Shown here in pieces: positions 14,581-20,658 of a DNA stretch of 55,162 nucleotides (positions are counted from its first letter, which is position 1; each line of letters opens with the position of its first letter). The stretch lies in the IMG/VR virus record IMGVR_UViG_3300015245_000009, positions 1 to 55,162 of that record. One strand, given 5' to 3'. A program made the position numbers and the translations under genes. Below the pieces are notes generated by a model. That model saw only the letters and a program-made list of their open reading frames with translations. It had not been told where the DNA came from and ran no database searches. This DNA comes from a virus.

Positions 14581-14805
14581 ATGAGCGTCATGACGCGCGT
14601 CGAACACCTGGCTTGGGCGAAACAGCGCGCCTTGCAGTACCTCAATGCGGGGGATTTGATGAACGCCCTTGCGTCAATGGGTTCGGACCTGTCGAAGCAT
14701 GAGGAGCTAAGCAAGATCGGAGACATGCTGTTTCCCCTCGGTATGCTGTACGTGCAAAACCACGATGTTGGCGGAATGCGCCGCTGGATTGAAGGTTTCA
14801 ACTAG
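14581..14805 (+). CDS. Small conserved-type phage protein
   Basis: 74 aa, all helical: RVEHLAWAKQRALQYLNAGD, LMNALASMGSDLSKHEEL and a MRRWIEGFN end. The pattern recalls short phage proteins found across many actinophages and prophages with no known role. Confidence 0.72.
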   Translation: MSVMTRVEHLAWAKQRALQYLNAGDLMNALASMGSDLSKHEELSKIGDMLFPLGMLYVQNHDVGGMRRWIEGFN

Positions 14806-14807
14806 CC

Positions 14808-15497
14808 ATGACCTATGAGGAGAGGTTCCGTGGGCTGGCAGACGCGGCCCGCATGCTCCGCGTCATGATGGAGGCCCGCGAGGCTGCGGCCAAGACCGCG
14901 CGGTTCCGGCCAGACGGCAAATACAAGCCGCGCATTTCGCGCAACCGCGAAATAGCGGATAGGGCTTTGCTGCGGGAGCCGATTCCCGGCGGCGGCGGCG
15001 CCGAGTGGTGGATCGCCTACGGCGGGATGCGCGAGAACATTCTCGAACTGCGCAAGAGTCCGATATTGCCGCTGGTCGAAAGAACTCTCGATCCCGAAGC
15101 GCTCAACGGCTACGTAGCGTTCCCTAAACGTCACGCACCCAAGCTGCCGACCAATTCGTATGGCGGCATCTTGCAGTACATCCCGGTCCACGGCGGCGTG
15201 ACCTACGCCGTCAAGGACTCCTACATGGCCGTCTGGGGCTTCGATACGCTGCATTGCGATAGCGGCGAGGTGCCGCGCGCCGACCGGGCGTGGATTCTCG
15301 GGCAATGCCGGTTGCTGCACACCGGACTCCTGATTGCCGCCAAGCTGTGGCCGGAGTGGCGTAAGGCGAGCCAGGCGCGCCGCACCGAGATGGCGGACTG
15401 GATGCTCCAGTTGGTCGACGATGGGCGCGTGGGCCTCACTGGCCGCCTGAATTTGGGCAGCATGCTCGACCTGATGCGCGGGAGGATCGGAGAGTGA
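14808..15497 (+). CDS. Hypothetical phage protein (YIPVHGG type)
   Basis: 229 aa. The central segment ILQYIPVHGGVTYAVKDS, then VWGFDTLHCDSGEVPR resembles an unassigned group of phage proteins. Mixed alpha/beta; no catalytic motif I can name. Its stop overlaps the next GTG. Confidence 0.7.
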   Translation: MTYEERFRGLADAARMLRVMMEAREAAAKTARFRPDGKYKPRISRNREIADRALLREPIPGGGGAEWWIAYGGMRENILELRKSPILPLVERTLDPEALNGYVAFPKRHAPKLPTNSYGGILQYIPVHGGVTYAVKDSYMAVWGFDTLHCDSGEVPRADRAWILGQCRLLHTGLLIAAKLWPEWRKASQARRTEMADWMLQLVDDGRVGLTGRLNLGSMLDLMRGRIGE

Positions 15498-15886
15498 CGA
15501 AGGCAACGAAGAAAGCCGAGTTCAAGGGACGATTGGAAATGCTCGACCCGCTTTGGGTGCAGATCCTCGAAGCCAAGCCGAACCCGCTGTTTGGCGAGGA
15601 CGCGCATGAATGGGTTCGCTTCCTAGGCCGGAGCATGAAAATCCGGCTGGCCATTCGCGGATACGTCGGCAAGCGGGTGATGTTCGAGGACCGGGTGGAG
15701 ATGGAGGAGGCCGCGCTCGACCGCTTGCTGCCGCGACTGGCCGAGAAACACGCCCTGGCACTGGCGGAACACGCGCTGCACATGATCGAGATCGAGTTCC
15801 TGGATGAGGCCAATCCGCTCGAACGGTTCTTTCGGTTCGGCACGGACCCGGCGGGAATGGTCCTGCCCATCGAGGTAAAGCTGTGA
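15494..15886 (+). CDS. Hypothetical early protein
   Basis: 130 aa, mixed charge, with helices around AALDRLLPRLAEKHALALAE. GTG start overlaps the previous stop. Function unknown. Confidence 0.65.
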   Translation: MTKATKKAEFKGRLEMLDPLWVQILEAKPNPLFGEDAHEWVRFLGRSMKIRLAIRGYVGKRVMFEDRVEMEEAALDRLLPRLAEKHALALAEHALHMIEIEFLDEANPLERFFRFGTDPAGMVLPIEVKL

Positions 15887-15987
15887 CCGAAGGCGTATAT
15901 TCTGGTCTGATGACGTTCGGGGTGGATTTGAAATGGCTCACCGTGTCGGATAAAGAGTCTCGGTACTTTGCGGTCGCGTTCGACTAA
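15883..15987 (+). CDS. 34-aa small protein
   Basis: GTG 15883 overlaps the previous stop (GTGA). The peptide is beta-like (GVYSGLMTFGVDLKWLTV, ESRYFAVAF). Evidence is only the coupling and the open frame. Confidence 0.45.
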   Translation: MTEGVYSGLMTFGVDLKWLTVSDKESRYFAVAFD

Positions 15988-16009
15988 CAGGCAAAATAGG
16001 TGAAATGAA

Positions 16010-16312
16010 ATGTTTTCTGGACCTGCTTTCCCGTATCGTAGCTATCCATACGAAGGTGCATTGCACGAACACTTGACCAACCTTCAAAGCGATCGGATCG
16101 GTATCGACTGCGATAACTACGGCGTATTTATCTGGTGGCCGCAAGATTACTTTTATACCTACTATCAGTTATCTGGCGGCGTCACTGAGGAGGATTGGTT
16201 GACTGGGGTGCATGAGTTCACGTTGTCCGAAATCGACGCGAAATGCAGTCGGAGATCCCGAACCCCTGGCGGAAAAGAAACTGAACCACATGAGCATGAG
16301 CCTCAGCAGTGA
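16010..16312 (+). CDS. Hypothetical aromatic-rich protein
   Basis: 100 aa, rich in Tyr, Phe and Trp (PAFPYRSYPYEGALHEH, FIWWPQDYFYTYYQL), ending in a charged tail. Family unknown. No strong ribosome site. Its last 23 bases overlap the next gene. Confidence 0.55.
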   Translation: MFSGPAFPYRSYPYEGALHEHLTNLQSDRIGIDCDNYGVFIWWPQDYFYTYYQLSGGVTEEDWLTGVHEFTLSEIDAKCSRRSRTPGGKETEPHEHEPQQ

Positions 16313-16523
16313 GCAATACATCCGCTTCGGATTCTACGTCGGGGCAGCGGGCCTCTGGCTCGGCGATTCGAGCTATGAGAAACGTTGGCGCGGCAAGGTC
16401 GAGGAACTGACCGAGGAGTTGTATTGGGAAATCGTCAGCGAGATACAACAGAGATTGGTGGCCGCCGGTAAGTGCCGCGCGGACGAAGACATTTTCGAGA
16501 CCAGTTTGTCGGAGGCAACCTAG
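16290..16523 (+). CDS. Small hypothetical protein
   Basis: 77 aa, with YIRFGFYVGAAGLWLGDSSY then helical EELTEELYWEIVSEIQQRL. ATG 16290 overlaps the previous gene; ATG 16296 is an equal alternative. Function unknown. Confidence 0.6.
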   Translation: MSMSLSSEQYIRFGFYVGAAGLWLGDSSYEKRWRGKVEELTEELYWEIVSEIQQRLVAAGKCRADEDIFETSLSEAT

Positions 16524-16524
16524 T

Positions 16525-16854
16525 ATGTCCCCGTTACTCGATCCTGCCCATCCGCTCGCGCCGAAATTCTGGCGCAACGAAACGGGCGGTGAACTCCAGC
16601 CGGCAGTGATGGCCTATCTGACCGGCGAGCCAATGACCCTGCGCCAGATCGCGCTGATGCGGGCTTACCTGCAGCAGTGGATCGATTCGCCGGTGTGGAA
16701 CCCGCCCGGGCCGCCGGATGTACCCAAGGGCACCTGCACCGACGCGCGGTTGGAACTCGAATTTATCCGGGCGGCGCTCGCGGAGGTCCGCACGCGGGCT
16801 CAGATCAACGAGTGGCTCCACTCGGCACTAAGCATCGGCATCGATCCGCTATGA
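16525..16854 (+). CDS. Hypothetical early protein
   Basis: 109 aa, helical with a Pro-rich centre (VWNPPGPPDVPKGTC). Similar unassigned proteins occur in phages near small zinc proteins. Overlaps the next ATG by 4 bases. Confidence 0.65.
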   Translation: MSPLLDPAHPLAPKFWRNETGGELQPAVMAYLTGEPMTLRQIALMRAYLQQWIDSPVWNPPGPPDVPKGTCTDARLELEFIRAALAEVRTRAQINEWLHSALSIGIDPL

Positions 16855-17183
16855 GCGACGTCTATCTAAGCCAGAGCCGCACGCCCCTTCCGCATCTGCG
16901 CTGCCCGAAATGCGGCGGGCCTTGCGACGGCTGGAGCGGTCTCAGCATGGAGGAGTTTGCTCAACCGGAGCCGGGCTCGCGCACGCTCTGTGGAACCTGT
17001 GGCGCGTTTTTGGTGTTCATCGAAAGCGCTGCGAGCTACCGCGCGCTCGCTCTGAGGATGGCGACCGCCGCCGAGATTGCCGCGATCTGCGCGCATAAGG
17101 ACCCCAAGGTCCGGCAACTCTGGACGCTCGCGCAGGAGTTCGTTGCGAAGCGCAACCAGCGGCAGCGCACCGGCCAGGGATAG
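16851..17183 (+). CDS. Zinc-ribbon hypothetical protein
   Basis: 110 aa. CPKCGGPC (18-25) and CGTC (47-50) form a zinc ribbon; the C-terminal half is helical with a basic end (AKRNQRQRTGQG). Last gene before promoter element copy 2. Confidence 0.72.
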   Translation: MSDVYLSQSRTPLPHLRCPKCGGPCDGWSGLSMEEFAQPEPGSRTLCGTCGAFLVFIESAASYRALALRMATAAEIAAICAHKDPKVRQLWTLAQEFVAKRNQRQRTGQG

Positions 17184-17217
17184 GCACCTGCACATAACAT
17201 CCCGGCTGTTTAATAAT
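17184..17217 (+). promoter_or_regulatory. Repeated promoter element, copy 2
   Basis: The 28-base element of 10535-10562 recurs at 17184-17211 with one change (T to C), followed by the -10-like AATAAT (17212-17217) and, after GGCCGC, ATG 17224. The match ends at the start region, as expected for a shared promoter or operator rather than a gene duplication. Confidence 0.62.
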
Positions 17218-17223
17218 GGCCGC

Positions 17224-17784
17224 ATGCAATCACAAAAGAAGCCCGCTAAGGGCAAAGCAGAGCACTACCAGATCGGCACAGTTACCTGCGCTCCTCTTGA
17301 GCAGGATCTCGTTCGGGATTTCCTATTGGCGGCCGAGAAGTTGACAGCCGATGATCCCAGCCAAAGGGAAGAGGTCGAGGAAATCAGGGCGCGGGCCTCC
17401 AAGCGCGGGAAGTCCGGCTATTACACTTCCAAGGGGAAAAAACAGAGGAAGGAAGATCGGAAGGCGTTGTGGCAGATTCTCTGGAATTGCAGCGGGCCGT
17501 ACTGCACTTTCGATGAGCATCCCGATGATCCGGGGAATTGGGGGTTCTGGCTTATCTCCCATTGGCGCGAAGAGTTGCTTGAGGGGCATGGAATCATTGT
17601 TTACGAGGTGCGGCAGATACCGAAGAACTTCGAGGGCGATTTCTTGCTCGTGACGAAATCGGGCAACCTGATTCGGAAGGTGGCCATGTGCTATCGCGGC
17701 GCGGCTCCTGCCCATGAGATGCAGACTTTTTGGGAGATGGAGGGTTCGCTGATCCCGAGGTCGTATCTGCCCCAATTGCAGTAA
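17224..17784 (+). CDS. Hypothetical protein, leaderless
   Basis: 186 aa. Basic centre (KRGKSGYYTSKGKKQRKEDR), then a mixed fold with aromatic residues (NWGFWLISHWREELLEGHG). Family unknown. It starts 6 bases after the -10 of the repeated element and its first bases equal those of the gene at 130. A classic terminator follows, so it is a one-gene transcript. Confidence 0.68.
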   Translation: MQSQKKPAKGKAEHYQIGTVTCAPLEQDLVRDFLLAAEKLTADDPSQREEVEEIRARASKRGKSGYYTSKGKKQRKEDRKALWQILWNCSGPYCTFDEHPDDPGNWGFWLISHWREELLEGHGIIVYEVRQIPKNFEGDFLLVTKSGNLIRKVAMCYRGAAPAHEMQTFWEMEGSLIPRSYLPQLQ

Positions 17785-17808
17785 GCCGCGTCCGAATCCC
17801 CCTCAGCA

Positions 17809-17835
17809 AAGCCGCCCGTTCGAAGGCGGCTTTTT
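17809..17835 (+). terminator. Intrinsic terminator
   Basis: AAGCCGCC pairs with GGCGGCTT around a 7-base loop, followed by a T-run. It ends the 17224 transcript and the long early block. Confidence 0.85.
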
Positions 17836-18082
17836 GGTCTGCGCCGTTCGCCGCTGAAGTGAGAAGTTCCTGCTGATAAGTCACGTGGAATCACCAATTT
17901 GCAGAGTTACTAGCGCGACTGTGCGGGCGGCGAGCCCGCGGGCGGCCAGACGCGGCGGAGTACCTTTAACTCTATGATTCTAAAGGGTCTAGGCGATTCG
18001 CGCGCACGTAGCGTTGGCGTGTTGATAACAAAGGGGTTCGCTCTGTGGGGGCTATGGGCTATGGCCTATGGCCTATGGGTAC

Positions 18083-18300
18083 GGGCGGCTGGGCGGCTGT
18101 GGGGCGGTACGGGCGGCTGGGCAGCCTTGGGAGCGGCTGGGCGGCTGTGGGGCGGTACGGGCGGCTGGGCAGCCTTGGGAGCGGCTGGGCGGCTGAAATG
18201 GGGCGGCTGGGCGGCTGTAGGGGATACGAGGCGATTCTAGGGCAGCTAGCGGGCGGCTGTAGGGGATTGTACGGGGCGGTACGGGCGGCTGGGCGGCTGT
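18083..18300 (+). repeat. G-rich tandem repeats, including a 48-bp unit in two perfect copies
   Basis: Units 18091-18138 and 18139-18186 are identical (starting GGGCGGCTGTGGGGCGGTAC). Shorter GGGCGGCT units surround them up to 18300. The open frame across it (17974-18240) translates to Gly/Trp/Ala repeats and has no ribosome site, so I treat 17840-18305 as non-coding. Function unknown; G-rich on the forward strand. Confidence 0.75.
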
Positions 18301-18305
18301 AGAGC

Positions 18306-18332
18306 AAAAAAAAGCCGCCCCGTAGGGCGGCC
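18306..18332 (-). terminator. Intrinsic terminator for the Ala/Lys-repeat gene
   Basis: Read leftwards, GGCCGCCC and GGGGCGGC form a stem with a short loop, followed by eight T. It lies 16 bases past the stop of the reverse-strand gene. Confidence 0.8.
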
Positions 18333-18348
18333 CGGCTGGGCGGCTGTT

Positions 18349-18870
18349 TTAGGCGAATTTGAATTCAAATCCCGCGCTACCGTAGGGCTTTGCTTCGATG
18401 TCATACGGCCTTGAGCCATCGAATCCCAATGTTTTGAATTGCTTGGTAGCGGAGATGTACGGCCTACCCGAAGCATCGCGCACATCCAGCGCGCCTTCTA
18501 CCTCTTTCGCTTGAGGCACAATCCGTACCATTCGCCCTTCGATGGTAAGCGTAGCGAATTTGGGCTTTGGCGTACCTAGCCGCTCTGCTGCATCCTTCCC
18601 GAAGCATACGCGCCCTGTCTTGTTGAGATGAATCGCAAATTCTGTAGGCTTGTCGGCCTTGGGAGCGGCGGGAGCGGCGGGAGCGGGCTTGGCAGCGGCA
18701 GCGGGCTTGACAGCAGCAGCGGGCTTGACAGCAGCAGCGGGCTTGGCAGCAGCAGCGGGCTTGACAGCAGCAGCGGGCTTGACAGCGGCAGCGGGCTTGG
18801 CAGCGCTTTTCAGGGCAGTAGCTAAGGCCTTGCCTACGGTAGCGGTAACATTCAAATTCTTTTTTGCCAT
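18349..18870 (-). CDS. Ala/Lys/Pro-repeat protein, histone-tail-like N-terminus
   Basis: 173 aa. After MAKKNLNVTATVGKALATAL, six hexapeptides of the type AAAVKP or AAAAKP (about residues 25-60) form a basic, extended tail like those of histone H1-like bacterial proteins. The C-terminal 100 residues form a separate globular domain (TEFAIHLNKTGRVCFG, FATLTIEGRMVRIVPQ). DNA binding or compaction is plausible. It has its own reverse-strand unit between early and late blocks, with a terminator at 18306-18332. The DNA under the tail is an 18-base tandem repeat, so copy number may vary. Confidence 0.72.
   Translation of the reverse strand: MAKKNLNVTATVGKALATALKSAAKPAAAVKPAAAVKPAAAAKPAAAVKPAAAVKPAAAAKPAPAAPAAPKADKPTEFAIHLNKTGRVCFGKDAAERLGTPKPKFATLTIEGRMVRIVPQAKEVEGALDVRDASGRPYISATKQFKTLGFDGSRPYDIEAKPYGSAGFEFKFA
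18686..18800 (-). repeat. 18-bp tandem repeat coding the AAAVKP tail
   Basis: About six units of GGGCTTGACAGCAGCAGC (forward-strand form) with few changes. Lies in frame in the reverse-strand gene; slippage would add or remove one hexapeptide at a time. Confidence 0.8.
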
Positions 18871-18969
18871 TTGGAGTAAATTCCCTTATTTTTGTTCGAT
18901 TTAGAGGCGGCATCTCCGCCACAATCCGAACGTAGCATGTTCCCACAAAAAAAGGGAAGCGCCGTGGTG

Positions 18970-18998
18970 CTGCACCTACTAAAGCCTTATGCTACAAT
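18970..18998 (+). promoter_or_regulatory. Candidate promoter and leader
   Basis: CTGCAC (18970-18975), 17 bases, TACAAT (18993-18998). A 20-codon frame starts 8 bases later (19006-19068). From 19052 to 19139, AACCCC can pair with GGGGTT, enclosing direct repeats of GGTACGTGGTAC and a GGTACC-rich hairpin. This looks like a structured leader for the 19143-19939 genes. Confidence 0.5.
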
Positions 18999-19142
18999 GA
19001 TTTACATGGTTCGGATGGCAGAGCCAGAAAGCGCGGCAGGTATAGACATAGCCAACCCCACGCCATAGCCTAAGCCGTGGGCCAACGGTACGTGGTACAG
19101 GGGTACGTGGTACCCCCCAACGGTACCGCCACGGGGGTTTCT

Positions 19143-19229
19143 ATGCCAGAAGACGAAAACTCGATGCTGGGTCGAGTTGTTACCGTCCACTTCACCGACT
19201 CGCCGTCCACTTCACGATTTGAAAGTTAG
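19143..19229 (+). CDS. 28-aa peptide of doubtful status
   Basis: MPEDENSMLGRVVTVHFTDS then a Ser/Thr-rich end. It follows the structured leader and contains the direct repeat CGTCCACTTCA. No ribosome site is evident; it may be a leader peptide or chance. Confidence 0.3.
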   Translation: MPEDENSMLGRVVTVHFTDSPSTSRFES

Positions 19230-19278
19230 GCTCTCCCTTTCCGCTGCCGTGAGGATCTCCCGGCGGTATGCTGGTGCG

Positions 19279-19485
19279 ATGCCAATCACTGAAGAAAGGA
19301 GGGCGCGGAACGTAGCCAGAGCAATCGTCCGGGCACGGCCCATACGGAGCGCACTTCATCTGGCCGATGCAGTGTTGCGGGCCGTGCCGAGGACGGAACG
19401 CCTGAGCCGCATGGGCCTGATGGAGCGTTTTCTGCTGGTGGCCGCCGCATTCGTGGCCGGCCTGCTGATCCGAGCGGTGCTATGA
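19279..19485 (+). CDS. Small protein with a C-terminal membrane segment
   Basis: 68 aa. Basic N-terminal half (EERRARNVARAIVRARPIR) and hydrophobic end (ERFLLVAAAFVAGLLIRAVL), a tail-anchored topology. ATG is 6 bases after TATGCT, possibly leaderless. Position before the late operon and beside a second membrane protein makes lysis a possible role, unproven. Confidence 0.62.
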   Translation: MPITEERRARNVARAIVRARPIRSALHLADAVLRAVPRTERLSRMGLMERFLLVAAAFVAGLLIRAVL

Positions 19486-19802
19486 TCTGCCCCGAGTGCG
19501 GCATCGAGGTGAAACGCCATGTCTGCCGCGCCTGCCAAGCCAAGCGCACTCGCGCGGGGATGCTGCGGCACCAGCGGCGCTTCCTGCAAACGTGGCTGGC
19601 CGGTCAGATCGAATTGCGCGTGAAGCGCGTCGCAGGCGTGCTGCACTTGGAGCTATTCGACGACCGCTGGCACAGCTACTGTGACACCGAGATGTTCTCC
19701 GTTCACCAGCGCGATTTCGTGCGCGAACTCCCGGCCGACCTGTGTCCGGCGTGCATTACCATCTTCCATGAACAGGTGGCCGCAGCCAAGGAGGTCCGAT
19801 GA
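19482..19802 (+). CDS. Zinc-binding small protein
   Basis: 106 aa. CPECGIEV (3-10), CRACQAKR (15-22) and CPACITIFHE near the end supply three Cys-x2-Cys pairs. Basic between the first two. Likely nucleic-acid binding. Coupled to both neighbours by 4-base overlaps. Confidence 0.72.
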   Translation: MICPECGIEVKRHVCRACQAKRTRAGMLRHQRRFLQTWLAGQIELRVKRVAGVLHLELFDDRWHSYCDTEMFSVHQRDFVRELPADLCPACITIFHEQVAAAKEVR

Positions 19803-19939
19803 TTAAGCTCAAACTCCTGCTCATGATTCTGGCGGTGCTCTGCTTTGCTCTGGGCGCATCTGAAGTCAAGCCGCCGCGCGGTAATTTCGTGGCCGCGGGC
19901 CTGTGCCTGTGGGCTCTGGCGACGGTCGTGGCAGGCTAG
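19799..19939 (+). CDS. 46-aa two-span membrane protein
   Basis: Two hydrophobic spans (KLLLMILAVLCFALGA and FVAAGLCLWALATVVAG) joined by a short charged loop. ATG overlaps the previous stop. Tiny proteins of this shape are common in phages and could act as holin or antiholin; no lysin lies beside it. Confidence 0.68.
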   Translation: MIKLKLLLMILAVLCFALGASEVKPPRGNFVAAGLCLWALATVVAG

Positions 19940-19987
19940 CGGTGCTATGCTCGCGGAGTAACACTTTGTTTTCTGCCATGCTTAAAC

Positions 19988-20034
19988 AGCCCGCGCTTCC
20001 TGCCAACTGGTGAGCGTGGGCTTTGTTTGTTTTT
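19988..20034 (+). terminator. Intrinsic terminator before the packaging operon
   Basis: AGCCCGCGCT pairs with AGCGTGGGCT around a 15-base loop, followed by a T-rich run (20022-20034). Confidence 0.78.
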
Positions 20035-20047
20035 CGCAGGATCTCCC

Positions 20048-20076
20048 GTGACAAGAGCGACTTCCGGGTTTAGAAT
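20048..20076 (+). promoter_or_regulatory. Late (packaging) operon promoter candidate
   Basis: GTGACA (20048-20053), a 17-base spacer and TAGAAT (20071-20076), followed by GGCCGCAGG, close to the start-region sequence at 17218. GGAATCACA at 20144-20152 echoes the ATGCAATCACA of other transcript starts. Confidence 0.65.
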
Positions 20077-20151
20077 GGCCGCAGGCCGTCGCCGGGACTA
20101 GGCCTTGAAAGCAAGTGATAACATCCCGCACCTCCGAGGGATGGAATCACA

Positions 20152-20658
20152 ATGCCCCTGGTCACCGAACTCGAGCTGGCGCGCCACCTTAAAAGAGACC
20201 GCAAAGCTGTGCGCCTGGCCGCGCAAAGCGGCCGGCTGACGACTCGAGCAGACGGTCTGTTCGATCTCGACGTAGCGGTCAGGGAATGGGCCGAGACCAC
20301 TCACCACGAGAAGGGTCACAACAACCGCAGCCTCGCCGAGATTCCGTCGCCCGACATTCCACTGCGACCTGAAACCAAGAGCACCGACTATGCCAAGGCG
20401 CGGGCCGGGACGCAGATTTACGAAGCCCTGCTGAAGAAACTGCGTTACGAGGAGCGCGCCAAGAACCTGACTCCAACCGCGGATGTAGAAACCGCGCGTT
20501 TCACCGAGTTCCGCATCCTGCGTGAGGCTTGCTTCAACATTCCGGCGCGGATCGCGGCGCTGATCGCCGGGGAGACGCAAGTGGAGCGGTGCCAGCAGCT
20601 GCTCGAAAGCGAACTGAACAGCGTGTTCAACGCCTTCGCCGACGGCAGGCTCTCATGA
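20152..20658 (+). CDS. terS: Terminase small subunit (Nu1-like)
   Basis: 168 aa. The N-terminal ELARHLKRDRKAVRLAAQSG is a helix-turn-helix as in Nu1-type small terminases; a helical C-terminal half (ILREACFNIPARIAALIAGE) follows. It recognises the packaging site and recruits the large subunit. It directly precedes and overlaps the GpA-type large terminase by 4 bases. Confidence 0.87.
   Translation: MPLVTELELARHLKRDRKAVRLAAQSGRLTTRADGLFDLDVAVREWAETTHHEKGHNNRSLAEIPSPDIPLRPETKSTDYAKARAGTQIYEALLKKLRYEERAKNLTPTADVETARFTEFRILREACFNIPARIAALIAGETQVERCQQLLESELNSVFNAFADGRLS

Noticed and set aside
17974-18240. 88-aa open frame rich in Gly, Trp and Ala
   Set aside because: It is the translation of G-rich tandem repeats, open in several frames, with no ribosome site and no neighbouring coupling.
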